From Meira nashicola (taxonomy: Eukaryota; Basidiomycota; Exobasidiomycetes; Exobasidiales; Brachybasidiaceae): 64,000 bases of DNA. The position numbers and the translations under genes are program-made. The stretch's first letter is position 1; each line of letters opens with the position of its first letter. Under the pieces are notes generated by a model. The model saw only the letters and a program-made list of their open reading frames with translations. It made no database searches and was not told where the DNA came from. The stretch lies in the NCBI GenBank assembly GCA_001600355.1, contig BCJU01000002.1, positions 2,232,001 to 2,296,000 on the forward strand. The letters are read 5' to 3'. Of this stretch, positions 39,401-50,037 are shown one piece after another.

Positions 39401-42400
39401 TTAACGAATGCAGGTCCATTTGATGGTGTAGTTACTTTCCCAACTGGTTTGACAATTTATTGGGAAGGTAGAGCATTAACTCAAACTGCATTCCCAAACG
39501 TAACCCTGGTTGGTGATTTGGGTTCTTCGATCAATGTTCAAGTTGAAGGTCAAATTCCAGACGTTGATTACTTTACCCAATTTTTGTCATATGCAATCCT
39601 CAATCCTTCATTCGTTTGGAACATTCGTGGTCAAAATATTACCGTTGGTGCTTTAGGTATCATCATTCCAGGTGTTACGATTAACAAAGATGTTCAATTG
39701 ACCGGTTTGAACGGTTTGACGGGACAAGTTATCATCAATTCATTCGATGTTCCTGCTAATGCTCCAAATGGTTTGGCTTTGACTGCTATCAGTACGATCA
39801 ATAATCCTGCTCAAGTTGGTGTTTCACTTACAAGATTCGGTACAAATATTATGATGAATGATACAATGATCGGCCCTGCAGGTGCTGCAAACCCATTCAC
39901 ATTGCAAGCTTTAGCAGTAACACAAGTTCCTTTAGCCGGTACGATCGATCGTCAAAATTCTCAACAAGGTTTGGCAGATTTATCAGAAGTGTTTACTCGC
40001 TTTGTGCATAATCAAAATACTGATTTGATGGTTATGGGTGAATATGCTGGTCCTGAAGATGTCGTATGGCTAAATCAAGGTATTAAATCGTTAAAAGTGA
40101 AAGTTGCTTTGCCATCGCAAGATTTCCAAGTCATTCGTCTTGTTTCCATCAATCAATTATCGTTATTCTTCACGGTTCCAACTGCATATGCTCCAATGTC
40201 AGATACAACCAATACAAGTGCAAACTTTTTCTTACCGTTTGCCTTCCCAGTTGGTATTTCTACTGTTGCAGGTCCATTCATTGCCAAATATTTGAATCAA
40301 GATATGGCCGTATTAAATATTCCTCAAAGTCCTTCTACGACAAATGTTGAAGCAAGAATTTTATATCTTGCCTTCCAAAACGTTCCTTTCGCTGTTTATG
40401 ATCCTGCCCATCAAACTTTCTCTCAATTCGTTGCTGATGTGACGAAAGAAAAACAAGTTACATTCAATTTGCACGGTTCGGCAACTGGTACAGCAGCTAC
40501 TAATGCAGGTGATTTGACCATTCGGGATATTCCATTTGATTTAAACACAAACATTTTAGGATTGCAAAATTTGAACTCTGTTCCAGCAAAGGTTGCAGAT
40601 TTGGATGTTAATCATGGTTATCCAACGTATTTGGACGTGCGCATTACAACATATTTGACCAATCCATCCGATATCAGTATCGGTGCTGGAGATGTTTCGT
40701 TCGGAGCATTGTTCCAAAATAAGGTAATCGGAACAGCATTGATCAATAATATTTTCCTAGTTCCAGGAAATAATTCTATTCCTACTCAATTGCTATATAT
40801 GCCAGTAGGTGCTGAAAATGTTCGTGCAGGTCAAACTGTTTTGGAGAATTACGTACAAAATATTACTTCAGATGCTGTCGTTGCAGGTACTTCTCAAACA
40901 ACTCCAATTGATTCTTTGAAGCAAGGTTTAGGTCAAATTTCTTTGACTGCAGCTATTCCACCATTGGACAAATTGATCGTTATCCAAGCTGCATTGGAAG
41001 TTCCAAAGAATATCGCTCAAACTGGTATTGCTTCAGCAAGTGTTATCATTGCAAACCCTTTCACGGCTTCGATTAATATTATCAATTTGATCGCTCAAGC
41101 AAACTTTGAAGGAATCACAATCGGAAATATCAATCAAGATCTTGCAGCAACAAATAATATTATTCATGCACCTGGAAAGCAAAACACTCAAACGCAAGAA
41201 ATTCCAATCAATATTAATCTCGATCCAAAAGTTTTGATTCGATTCATTATTGCAGCTGCTAACACTTATGGTGTCGATCTTGGTCCTTTACCACCATTCT
41301 TCCAACAAGTTTTGGATTTGCCTTCTACTGCTACTACGATCAGTCCTTATCCTGATGATCAAGCTCCACCTTGTGATTCAGGTACTGCATTTGACACTCT
41401 TGGCGCAGTTTTAAGATTATTGGCACCTTTGCAAACTTCTATTCCGATTCAATCGGTTTTAAAGATTGATGATTATCAAACAAATTTGAACTTCTTGCAA
41501 CAACCCGTTCCAACAAAGACGGATAGAACTGCATTGTATTTGATCGGTCCTGCAGGTGCACCTTTGATTCAATTGGTCGTTAATGCATCAACTTTGATTG
41601 CTGATCGTGCAAATGCAACTAAATTGACAAATGAAGGTTTCCAAGCAACCATTTTAGGAGCTTTGAAAGCAAATGCTCCAGCTGACGCTTATATCGAATT
41701 CCCTGATCCAGTTGCAATCATTTTCCAAGGTACACAAATTGCTGAAATTGCTTTGCCTGGATTGTGTAACATTCACGATATTGGTATTCCCAATTTACTC
41801 ACAACCGGTCAATTAACAATCACAAATCAGGATGCATTCACAGATTTCAGTTATTATCTTTTAACCCAACCAAGTTTCCAATGGGTTTTGAGAAGTACAA
41901 CTGTTTCGGTTCGTGCTTTAGGAATCAAATTCTCAAACGTATTTTTGGAAAAAACGATTCAATTGGACGCCTTTAACGGTTTACCTGGCATTCGAATCAC
42001 TGCATTTGATGCTCCAAGTGATACGGAAGATACGATCAATATTGTCACAACTGCAGCTATTCCTTCGCCTGCTTCTTTGGGTGTCGAATTGGGTCAAGCT
42101 ACGTTTGAATTATTCTTCAACGGTGTCGATCTTGGTCAAGCTTCTTCTGATGGATTATTCTTGGCATACAAAGCTACTACAAGTGCAGTATTAAAGGGTT
42201 TCTTGATCAGACAAAATTCACAAAATGGTGTTGATCAATTGGGTATCTTGTTCAGTCAATTTTTGGGTGGCAAAGATAGTATTTTATCTGCTCACGGTAA
42301 GAGCGTCGTTGGACCTTATAGTGGTGGACAAGAAATTTCATGGTTGAGTAAAGCATTCAGAAGATTTTCTACGAATGTCGTTTTGCCAGGTCATATTTAC

Positions 42401-44458
42401 CAAATCATTTATTCAATCGTTTTATCCGATTTGACTGCCGTTGTTCCTTACCCTGGAATGGATTCTTATCATTTGGAAGCTTCCAACAACAAAACGACAG
42501 CCATGTTTGCCAATCCATTCGGTTTCCATCTAACTGCATTGGAAGCTGGGCCACAAATTACAATCACATATACCGGTATTGATGCTGCACAAATCAATTT
42601 GCCTCTTGCTCCAGTCGTCTCTTCTGGTACATCAACAGGTCAACAAGTTCCTTTAGTGATCAATTTCAAGGATCAATTATTAACAGCTATTGATCAAGGT
42701 GCATTCCGTGCTTTCTTGGCCAAATTAGCAGATACTGATAATGTAAACTTTGGCTTAAAAGGAACTACTGCAGTTAAAGCAAGATTGTCGATTGGTGATC
42801 CAGTGATTACAGGTATTCCGTTCAATGTTACAACTGATTTCAAGGGTATCAACTCTTTCAACCGTGTAGCAACTGTTGATAATGTTACAGTTGATGATCC
42901 AACGTCAGAATACATTGGTATTCATTTGATCGCTGGATTATTCAATCCAACTGCTGTTAACCTTTACACAAACGGTTTAAGCTTGCCAGTCATTTATAAA
43001 GGAGCAGGAAATCCTTATTTGGGTAGAGCAACAACAGGTGCGGTTGGAATTTTCCCAGGTCAAAATAATATTGATATCTTGTTCGAATTTGTGATTCCAA
43101 GTTCAGAACCAGAAAGAACACAAGCACAAGAAGTTTTAACCTTATACCTTCAACCGACCGACTTTATGACAGAAGGTAAATTTAATACAATTCCACTGCA
43201 AATTAACGGAAAAGCAAGTACAAATCCACCATTATCACCTTATCCTTCTTTGGAAGATGCACTAGAAGGTATTATTGCAGATACAACATTGAAAGGTATC
43301 GGTTCAGCAATCGCAAAGAAAGCCGATATTTACGTTCCACCTTCTGCTCTTTTGGAAACGATTACTGCAGCATTACAAGCAGGTATTAATGGTTTAGGTA
43401 GCGTTGTCGGCGGAATTGCAAATGTAACTGGTATTTTGGGTGGCATAACAGGTCAAGCACAAGGTACAAATGGAGGTGACGCAGGCAATATTTACGTTTA
43501 TGCTTATTTGACTGCTATCAATGATATTCCTTCTGCATTGGAAATTACGCATATTGAAGGTCCTGTTTATGATGCAGAACAACCTGATTTCCTTTTAGCC
43601 ACAATTGATACGGTTGATGGATTCCAATTTAATTTACCGAAAGCAATTGCAACAAGTCAACCAGATGGAGAACATGAATCACCAGAAGTACGTCGTATCA
43701 AATTGGAAACATCTTTAGTCTCCGCTTTGGGACATTTGCATCCTCTCAACGTAAAGATTACAATTACGACTGGCATTAGCGGACCAAATGGACAATACAT
43801 CATTCCTTCTGTTAAATATGAGCAACATAACATTCCCGCAACTTACTACCTTGCTTTCGGTGAAACGGGCAAAGCTGGTATCCCTATTAATGGACTTTCC
43901 GGTCTTGGTGATTTGATCAATACTATCTTGAATACTCCACAATTGAAACCGATCTTGGATCCGCTTTTGAGCGCATTAGGACTTGGTTCTCAACTTCCAT
44001 CACAAGTGAACGGCTTACCTGGCGCAGTAAATTCAGTATTATGTTCAATTTTGAAGATTGGCGTTTGTCCAACAACTGCATCTTCTACTTCTTCTTCTTC
44101 AGGTGCAACTCTACCAAGTGCTGACGTTACAGGAGCAGCAACAACGATTGCAAGTGTAGCTTCTAGCGTAACATCAGAAGTAGCAAGTAAAGTATCAGAA
44201 GCAGTTTCATCTGTTACTGGAAGTAGTGGATTAGGTGGAGTCGTGGGCGGTTTACTTGGAAGTAATAGTAGAAGAAATGCAGCAGAGCCAGAAGTTACAC
44301 CAAAAGCTCAACGTCGCAATGGTGGACCAATTGATCCGGAAGAACGTGGAATAGAAATTCTCATGAAACTTGCTCGTCTTGCAGAAGAAGGTAGTGCAAA
44401 GAGTGGTGGAAATCTAGAACAATCAGAGATTTTTAAAAGAGGCGAATACGAAATTTGA
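36491..44458 (+). CDS. Giant Tag1-like (DUF3712/LEA2-like) membrane protein, one in-frame stop
   Basis: One reading frame of 2655 codons interrupted only by TAA at codon 401 (37691-37693). The start is the ATG at 36491. Residues 1-65 are a cytosolic basic/Ser tail and 66-93 form one TM helix (type II), followed by a lumenal region of about 2500 residues. It resembles the vacuolar membrane protein Tag1 and fungal DUF3712 proteins, with Ig/LEA2-like beta modules. By eye the ectodomain holds three tandem modules (about 36.8-38.85, 39.1-41.3 and 41.4-44.0 kb), recognised by repeated blocks such as ALGI, RQNSQ and PFGF/PFAF. A dibasic-rich linker separates modules 1 and 2. The C-terminus is Ser/Ala-rich. 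The second part has no ATG close behind the stop, so two separate genes are unlikely. Possible explanations are readthrough, a nonsense mutation, a base-call error or a 54-nt intron (37658-37711). Confidence 0.8.
37691..37693 (+). other. In-frame TAA interrupting the Tag1-like gene
   Basis: The codon before is GAC and the codons after are TTC TCC AAC, in the same frame. The residues on both sides (LPYNPD, then FSNDLKGKLSVPFGF) align without gaps to the second repeat (TAYAPM, Ser, DTTNTSANFFLPFAF at about 40181-40246), where the matching codon is TCA. The stop is therefore one base away from a sense codon at that site. Confidence 0.85.
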
Positions 44459-45231
44459 GCAAATCTCTTTATCGAAGCATAAAAGAACAATATCAAACGT
44501 GCCACCCACCAAAAAAAACTTTCATTTATCATTTGTTTTCAAACTTTTTCCTCTTTTATCTTTTCTAAAAAAGGTACATTTGTTGTGCTAATCTTGCTCT
44601 CACATTCAAACATACCAGAATATTCAATCTGATTTTTCTTCAAAAGATGATATTCATTCTTTGTATCGTTCATTATTCTCTTTTCTTTTTCTTTATATAA
44701 CCTTTGTCTTCTTTGCGTTACAACACATTCACTTTTGAGCAATGTCATTGAATTCTTACAATTGATGGTTTGTGTGAGAGAAAGAAGAATCTGGGACATT
44801 CACATTAAGTATAATTAGGTATCATAAGTGAAAGTATGAGAGGATAAACACGCATTTGCAGTTTTGAATATACGCGTGGGATACATACAAAGATTGTTTA
44901 TTGTATTACATCGTTAAAGATGAAATTGAGTTTGAGTTTGTGAATAATACAGACTTATGTCTTCTTCTCAAATTCGTATTGCGGGTGCTTTCGAGTGAGA
45001 AACTGGCACTTCACGGACACGTTCGACTTAGTCTCCCTTCATAAACGGATGCATAAAAATGACTTGTCATGCGCATAAACAAACGACGGTATTCCGATTC
45101 GAGAGAAATCAGGACACAAAAAAAAACAAATTGCATTTACGTGTGTTTTGAAAATGTAAATAAATGGAATATTTTCTTCTTTCTAATTCCATTTCAGATC
45201 ATCACAATAATCTTTTCAAAACTTTTTCACG
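44459..45231. other. Intergenic region between the Tag1-like gene and GPI protein 1
   Basis: About 770 bp, strongly AT-rich, with T-rich runs just past the Tag1-like stop that suit a 3' end. An ACGCGT hexamer lies at about 44873. It should contain the promoter of the gene at 45232. No other gene is seen. Confidence 0.5.
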
Positions 45232-46003
45232 ATGCGTAACTTTGTCTTACTTTTCGCTTTTACGGCTCTTCTATCTGTCTCTCGTGCAGATTTTGGTTGC
45301 GCGTGGTATTCACCCGTTTCAAAAGGAAAAAATGAAGGAAATGTGTTGACATCTCCTTTTGACGACGGTACGATCGATGTGTGAATTGCTGATATTATAC
45401 AATCAACAATATTATTCATTGCATTCTTCTTTCGCTTTTCTTATTACAGCTTTTCCCGGAACAGATTTTCCCGGAACAACAAGTATCTCATGGCCAGACG
45501 GTTCGGGAGTTTGTTCTGGTGCAAGCGGTGAGTATATGCATTTCTCATTTTCCAATTTTTTGTGATCATCTCCCTAATTATTTTTTTTGTCAATGAAATG
45601 CAGATTATTATTCATGGGCGAATGCCAAACATGGACATGCATCAACCCTGATTCACGAACATTATGGCCCCACAATTACGGGAGATGCTGGATTGAGCAC
45701 ATCTAGCGCACCAACAGGCGGTGAGTAGCTTATCGGATCTTGTTTTCAAATTGTTGACTGACTGAGGTTTCTCAATGTGTAGATGCTGTTCCCACTGATG
45801 AAGCCTTCAGCCCTTCAGGAATTCCGTCAAACGCACCTCAAGGTGAACCATTAGGTGCTCCGAATACTCAAAGTCTTACCAGTACATTTTCTACTGACGG
45901 AGCTTTAGCATCTTTGATGCATTACAAATCCAACGATCAATTGGTTGGAATCTTTTGCTTGTTTGTAGCTAGCTTAGCTGGTGCTGGAGCAATTTTATTG
46001 TAG
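45232..46003 (+). CDS. Small secreted GPI-anchored protein 1, four exons
   Basis: Predicted 183-residue protein from exons 45232-45367, 45450-45527, 45604-45720 and 45783-46003. All introns are GT-AG, 62-82 nt, and the joined frame is open to the TAG at 46001. Residues 1-19 form a signal peptide (MRNFVLLFAFTALLSVSRA). The middle is Gly/Ser/Thr/Pro-rich with a short FPGTD/FPGTT repeat and two cysteines. The last 20 residues are hydrophobic (LVGIFCLFVASLAGAGAILL), preceded by small polar residues, as in a GPI-attachment signal. I recognise no family. All three introns are in phase 1 and follow a G, so exons 2 (26 codons) and 3 (39 codons) could be skipped without a frameshift. A cell-surface or wall protein is the likely role. 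Confidence 0.8.
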
Positions 46004-46998
46004 AGCCTTTATCAACTGTATCTCAAAAAAGCCATCTGAATATCATACAAGTACATAAGCATGTTCATATAACGAATAACACCTCGCATTTCACCAATCT
46101 AAGCATTCTAGAAGTGAATCAATCATCTGAGAAAGAACAATTCAAAGCTTCCTCTTCAATCTGCGGAACAGACTAATCATGTACAGATGATCGAAAATTC
46201 TTCTTTAGTAAAAACAGACTGACAGAACCAATGAGACTTTCTTTAGAAGGGACAGCTTTGCCAGACTCAGATTCAACTTTTCATTCTCATTACGTAACTC
46301 AGCTTGCTTGATCACCCAAACCTTTCTTTTAACTGATCCCCACCTTCGACGCACGCGATTTCTCCACACTTTCGGAGATTATTGCGAAAGAAAAAAAAAA
46401 GTTCCATTTTCTCGCGCAGTGCAGATGCAATACAGTGAGCGCTGGCGCACAGCCTTTCCTAGAGAGGGGTCCTTTTTTCCTTCACACGCAGCGCACAGAC
46501 TGAAGTACGCTAACCAGATTCAAAAAAGAGAAGCCATTGACGTAGAATTATGTAGACTATTAGTGGAGGCATATGCATATGTTTTAGCCAAGTGATGATC
46601 ATAAAGTCCTCCCCGATGCAGTTTACTTTTCATGCATGTTCACATGCGGTGCTGCTTCCTTTTCTTCTAAACAAGAAAAGGGGACAACATGGGTTGCACT
46701 GCCTCGAATCTGTCCATGTGATTAACAACTTTTTCATGGAAGCAAGCAATTTTAATTCAGGTAGAAGCTGTGTTGCTAGTGTACCTTGGCTGCATATAGA
46801 AAAACAATGACGGCGTTCTAGTTTAAATTGATTTAAAAAGAGCGGGAAAAAAATAGTGTAGAGATGGAAACATTAATCCGAACAAAAAATCCTCCACAAA
46901 TTTTAAAGAAAGAACAGAGCATACATTCTTCTTTACCATCATCTTCTTTACTCTTTTAAAAGTCTCTTTTCATCTTTAACAATCACTCACATATCATC
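46004..46998. other. Intergenic region between the two GPI-protein genes
   Basis: About 1 kb. It contains a GC-rich patch at 46437-46454 (GAGCGCTGGCGCACAGCC) and, just before the next gene, a CT-rich leader. An open frame at 46308-46595 has no recognisable motif and is probably chance. Confidence 0.5.
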
Positions 46999-47475
46999 AT
47001 GCGTTTCCAAATCATTTTGACTACAATTTTGGCAACTGCCACCATTGCTTCCGCACAAGGTCTTGGCGGTGCAATCAGTTCTGCAGTTTCAGGTGCTGCA
47101 AGCGTTGGCGGTGATATCACATCCGGAGCTGGAGGTGTAGCTAGCAGTAAGTATTCTATATTCCTTGACTTTTGATCAACTTTAATAATTCATCTGAATT
47201 GACATAAATATTCTCTCATAATAGCCATAGCCACTGGTGGTAGCAGTATTGTATCCAACGCTAGTTCAGGTGCAGTTGGAGGTGCAAGCAATGCAAGTTC
47301 CCGATTAGCAACTACTTCATCCAGCTCAAGCTCTTCATCTCGCTCTACGGCAACCTCTGCATCAGGTAACGGTGCTATTGGATCTTTATCACAATTTAAC
47401 TCAAACGGTAACGTTTTCACTTTTGCTGGCTTAGCTGTTGCAGGTTTGGCAGGTGCAGGTGCTGTTTTGTTGTAA
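46999..47475 (+). CDS. Small secreted GPI-anchored protein 2, two exons
   Basis: Predicted 132-residue protein from exons 46999-47146 and 47225-47475, with one GTAAGT-AG intron in phase 1. Residues 1-19 are a signal peptide (MRFQIILTTILATATIASA). The mature part is made almost wholly of Gly, Ala, Ser and Thr (GLGGAISSAVSGAASVGG), with a Ser run, and has no cysteine. It ends in a hydrophobic GPI signal (FTFAGLAVAGLAGAGAVLL). The ending LAGAGAVLL nearly equals LAGAGAILL of the neighbouring gene. The intron has a second AG six bases downstream (47230), which would remove two residues without changing frame. Likely a wall or surface protein; no family recognised. Confidence 0.78.
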
Positions 47476-47732
47476 GGATAGCGTTTTGATTGTTTAAATT
47501 TCTTATTAGCATTCAATAATATACACCTTGTTTTAGTTTCCGTGTGCACTCATTAAGATCACGAAAGATGATGATGAAAAGTCATTGATGGCTTTAGATG
47601 AATACAAATTGGCTCAAATTGCCATGAAATACAAAGTTGTAAAAGAAAGAAGAAAAAATAATACAACGACCAAATACAAAACAAAAAGATACGATACAAA
47701 GAGTCAAAATAGATAAAACCAGAAAAAGAATC

Positions 47733-48848
47733 TCATCCACGATACAGTGGAGGCAATTGAGGCGGTCTATCTGCTCGTAATTGATGTTGAATGATTGCAT
47801 ATGGATCTTGAGCAGATGGTGTATTGGCAGCATATGCTCCGTAATCGTACGATTGACGAGGTGGATTTTGATCAGCAAAAGGATCACTGCCACCGCGACC
47901 ATATTGCGCATTTTGATCGTATCCTTCGTATCCTTGTTGGTTGTATTGTTGTGGTAAATTTGGGTCATCATATCCTCCATAACCATATCTACCATCACCG
48001 CCTTCTCCATAACGACCACTGCTGATTGGCATTCCCGCTTGTTCTCTGGCATAAATGTTATCTTCTTCATCGTGTTCCATATCATCTCCGATAGGCTCAA
48101 AAGCACCATCGTCTCCAGGATGAACAAAAGGTGGAATTCTCGGTCCATTCTTACGAGAAAGCTTCCACATTCGCAAAAATAAAAGCATTGTTGCTAATGC
48201 GGTCACAAAGATGAACCATCCGAATGCTGCTCCAGCTTTTTTCGTCGTACAAAAGCTTGGTAAAGCACGTGCAAAATCTTCCTTTTTACCTTTCGAACTT
48301 TCTGCATGTGGATCTTTGGCAGCATCTTTGCAACCTGGCATAGTATACGAAGAAATCGTTTGTGTCATTGCAAGAATTAACCAAACACCTGATCCAAGAC
48401 CGTTCATTACCAATCCCAAACGAGGTTGTTCCAAAACACGTATAATTTTATCTTGAGTGATATGGAGCGAATGCGGTAAGAAAGATACGGCCAACATGAA
48501 TGCAATGACTAAGAATGTCAAAACGGTGACGATAAGTAACAGAGCAGTTAATCCTGACAATTTTCCAATCCATTGATTTTGAAAGGTTGCCAAAACGATG
48601 CAGACGATCAACATAGAAAAAGCGCAAACAAGTTGAAACATTCTTATTCCAATTGCAATATTTGTCATCCTATCTTCACCCCAAACACCCATATATCCAC
48701 TTCCACCTCCCAAATCAATCGGAACACCTATTGTAGTATTTCCTATCCCATTTCCATATCGACTTTTTGCTTCTTTTGTTGCAGCACTTTGCTTCACCGG
48801 AGATGCTAATCCCACCACATTTTTGAAAAATGCCTTTGTACCGTCCAT
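47733..48848 (-). CDS. Four-TM MARVEL-like membrane protein with Tyr/Gly-rich tail
   Basis: Predicted 371-residue membrane protein. Four hydrophobic helices lie at about 65-88, 97-124, 145-167 and 206-226, with a larger loop between the third and fourth containing two cysteines (173 and 200). This spacing matches fungal MARVEL-type proteins found in plasma-membrane domains and eisosomes. The last 140 residues are cytosolic: an acidic part (DDMEHDEEDNIYAREQ) and then a Tyr/Gly/Gln-rich low-complexity region (GRYGYGGYDDPN, QQYNQQGYEGYDQ). Fungal proteins of this shape are mostly uncharacterised. Start at the ATG at 48848; intronless. Confidence 0.75.
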   Translation of the reverse strand: MDGTKAFFKNVVGLASPVKQSAATKEAKSRYGNGIGNTTIGVPIDLGGGSGYMGVWGEDRMTNIAIGIRMFQLVCAFSMLIVCIVLATFQNQWIGKLSGLTALLLIVTVLTFLVIAFMLAVSFLPHSLHITQDKIIRVLEQPRLGLVMNGLGSGVWLILAMTQTISSYTMPGCKDAAKDPHAESSKGKKEDFARALPSFCTTKKAGAAFGWFIFVTALATMLLFLRMWKLSRKNGPRIPPFVHPGDDGAFEPIGDDMEHDEEDNIYAREQAGMPISSGRYGEGGDGRYGYGGYDDPNLPQQYNQQGYEGYDQNAQYGRGGSDPFADQNPPRQSYDYGAYAANTPSAQDPYAIIQHQLRADRPPQLPPLYRG

Positions 48849-50037
48849 TGCTTATCTCCTATTAATGTTACCGTACTTTCTTTTTTTAGATGTCAAAGAG
48901 ATTTTTTGGAGATGATCATAGAAGTGAAGAGAGTGTTCTATTCATTCAAGTTGAAAGCAAGTGCACACACCCTTGTATGCGAATTGACGCGGACATAGAA
49001 TATGCTCCAATTATATGAACTTTTAGTGCAATACGCAACTGTGAACTACATATGTGTAGAAGGCAGTGTTGTTCAAAAACAACACATTTTGAACGCGTGT
49101 GACAAGCGAGAGAGCTGTGCAATCTTTTAGCGCCAAACACGAAAAACATTGGCATTCAATTCAATGCATGCGTGCGCCGGCGCTGCCGCGTTAAGAGAGA
49201 GATTAGGGGAAATAGTTAATTGCTCAGGGGCCTACCCTCGGAAGTCAGTGTGTCCGTTATTGGATATTGTGACTTGGCTAAGCCCACGTGAGAATGTCTA
49301 TGGTGATCATCATTGATACGGAACATTATAAGATGAAGTCCTGATAAATCGAAGAAAAAGATGGTTTCAGAGCATCACGTTAGCAAAGAACAATGAAATA
49401 GTAGGCATTCGAAAAATTTTCCTATCAAGATTATTAGCCTGTAGTGCATCATATTAATCAAATTTTAGGCAAGCTGTTGTGGCAGCTCAAAGCGAGTCAT
49501 GTAAATTCAATTTTTAGAAAATTCAATTACCTTCTTCTCGAATATACTATCTTACACTATATGACTTGAGCAGTACAGCATTCATTATTTGAACATGATC
49601 AATAATACTGACGGACCGGTCATCGGTGCCGTTTTGCTTTTACGCGCAGACAAATCCAGAACCCGCAGCGAAAGGTTGTCTATGTGGAAGGTTACACAGT
49701 GGTTAAAGGTAATGGGGCAAAAAATTGGAAGATTGGCGTGCTAACGCGTTCAATGTAAAGAAGGAGGCACTTTTGCCAAGGTTTTTGATTCTAGACGGTT
49801 AAGGAACAACCTTCTTTCTATTACAGCACGCAAACAGGTACCACATCGGTGTATCTGGGTTAATGAGGCGTTGGTTTGGTCTAGACACTTTAGAGTTGTC
49901 TGGTACATGCATGATTGGGCGGCCGTCAATGTCGAGTGAGTGAGAGCGAGAAGAATTGCCCCTCCTTTTGAATAGAAACCATCATCTTACAAACAAAAGA
50001 AGATTGTTTTGATACTATCAACAATCCTGAAATTAAG
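48849..50037. other. Divergent intergenic region before BFR1
   Basis: About 1.2 kb between divergent genes. It holds a GC-rich patch at 49169-49191 (GCGTGCGCCGGCGCTGCCGCG), a CACGTG at 49285-49290, an AAAAATTTTC element near 49412, an ACGCGT at about 49744 and a NotI-like GCGGCCG near 49920. No gene is supported. Confidence 0.5.

Noticed and set aside
37706..44458. Second part of the Tag1-like region as a separate gene
   Set aside because: It would start at TTG in the middle of a folded domain, in the same frame as the upstream part and only 12 nt after its stop. One interrupted gene is simpler.
46308..46595. 95-residue frame between the GPI-protein genes
   Set aside because: Low-complexity basic sequence across an A-run, with no motif.
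47594..48148. 184-residue open frame overlapping the MARVEL-like gene in another frame on the same strand
   Set aside because: Composition follows the Tyr/Gly/Gln repeats of the real gene read out of frame; no domain.
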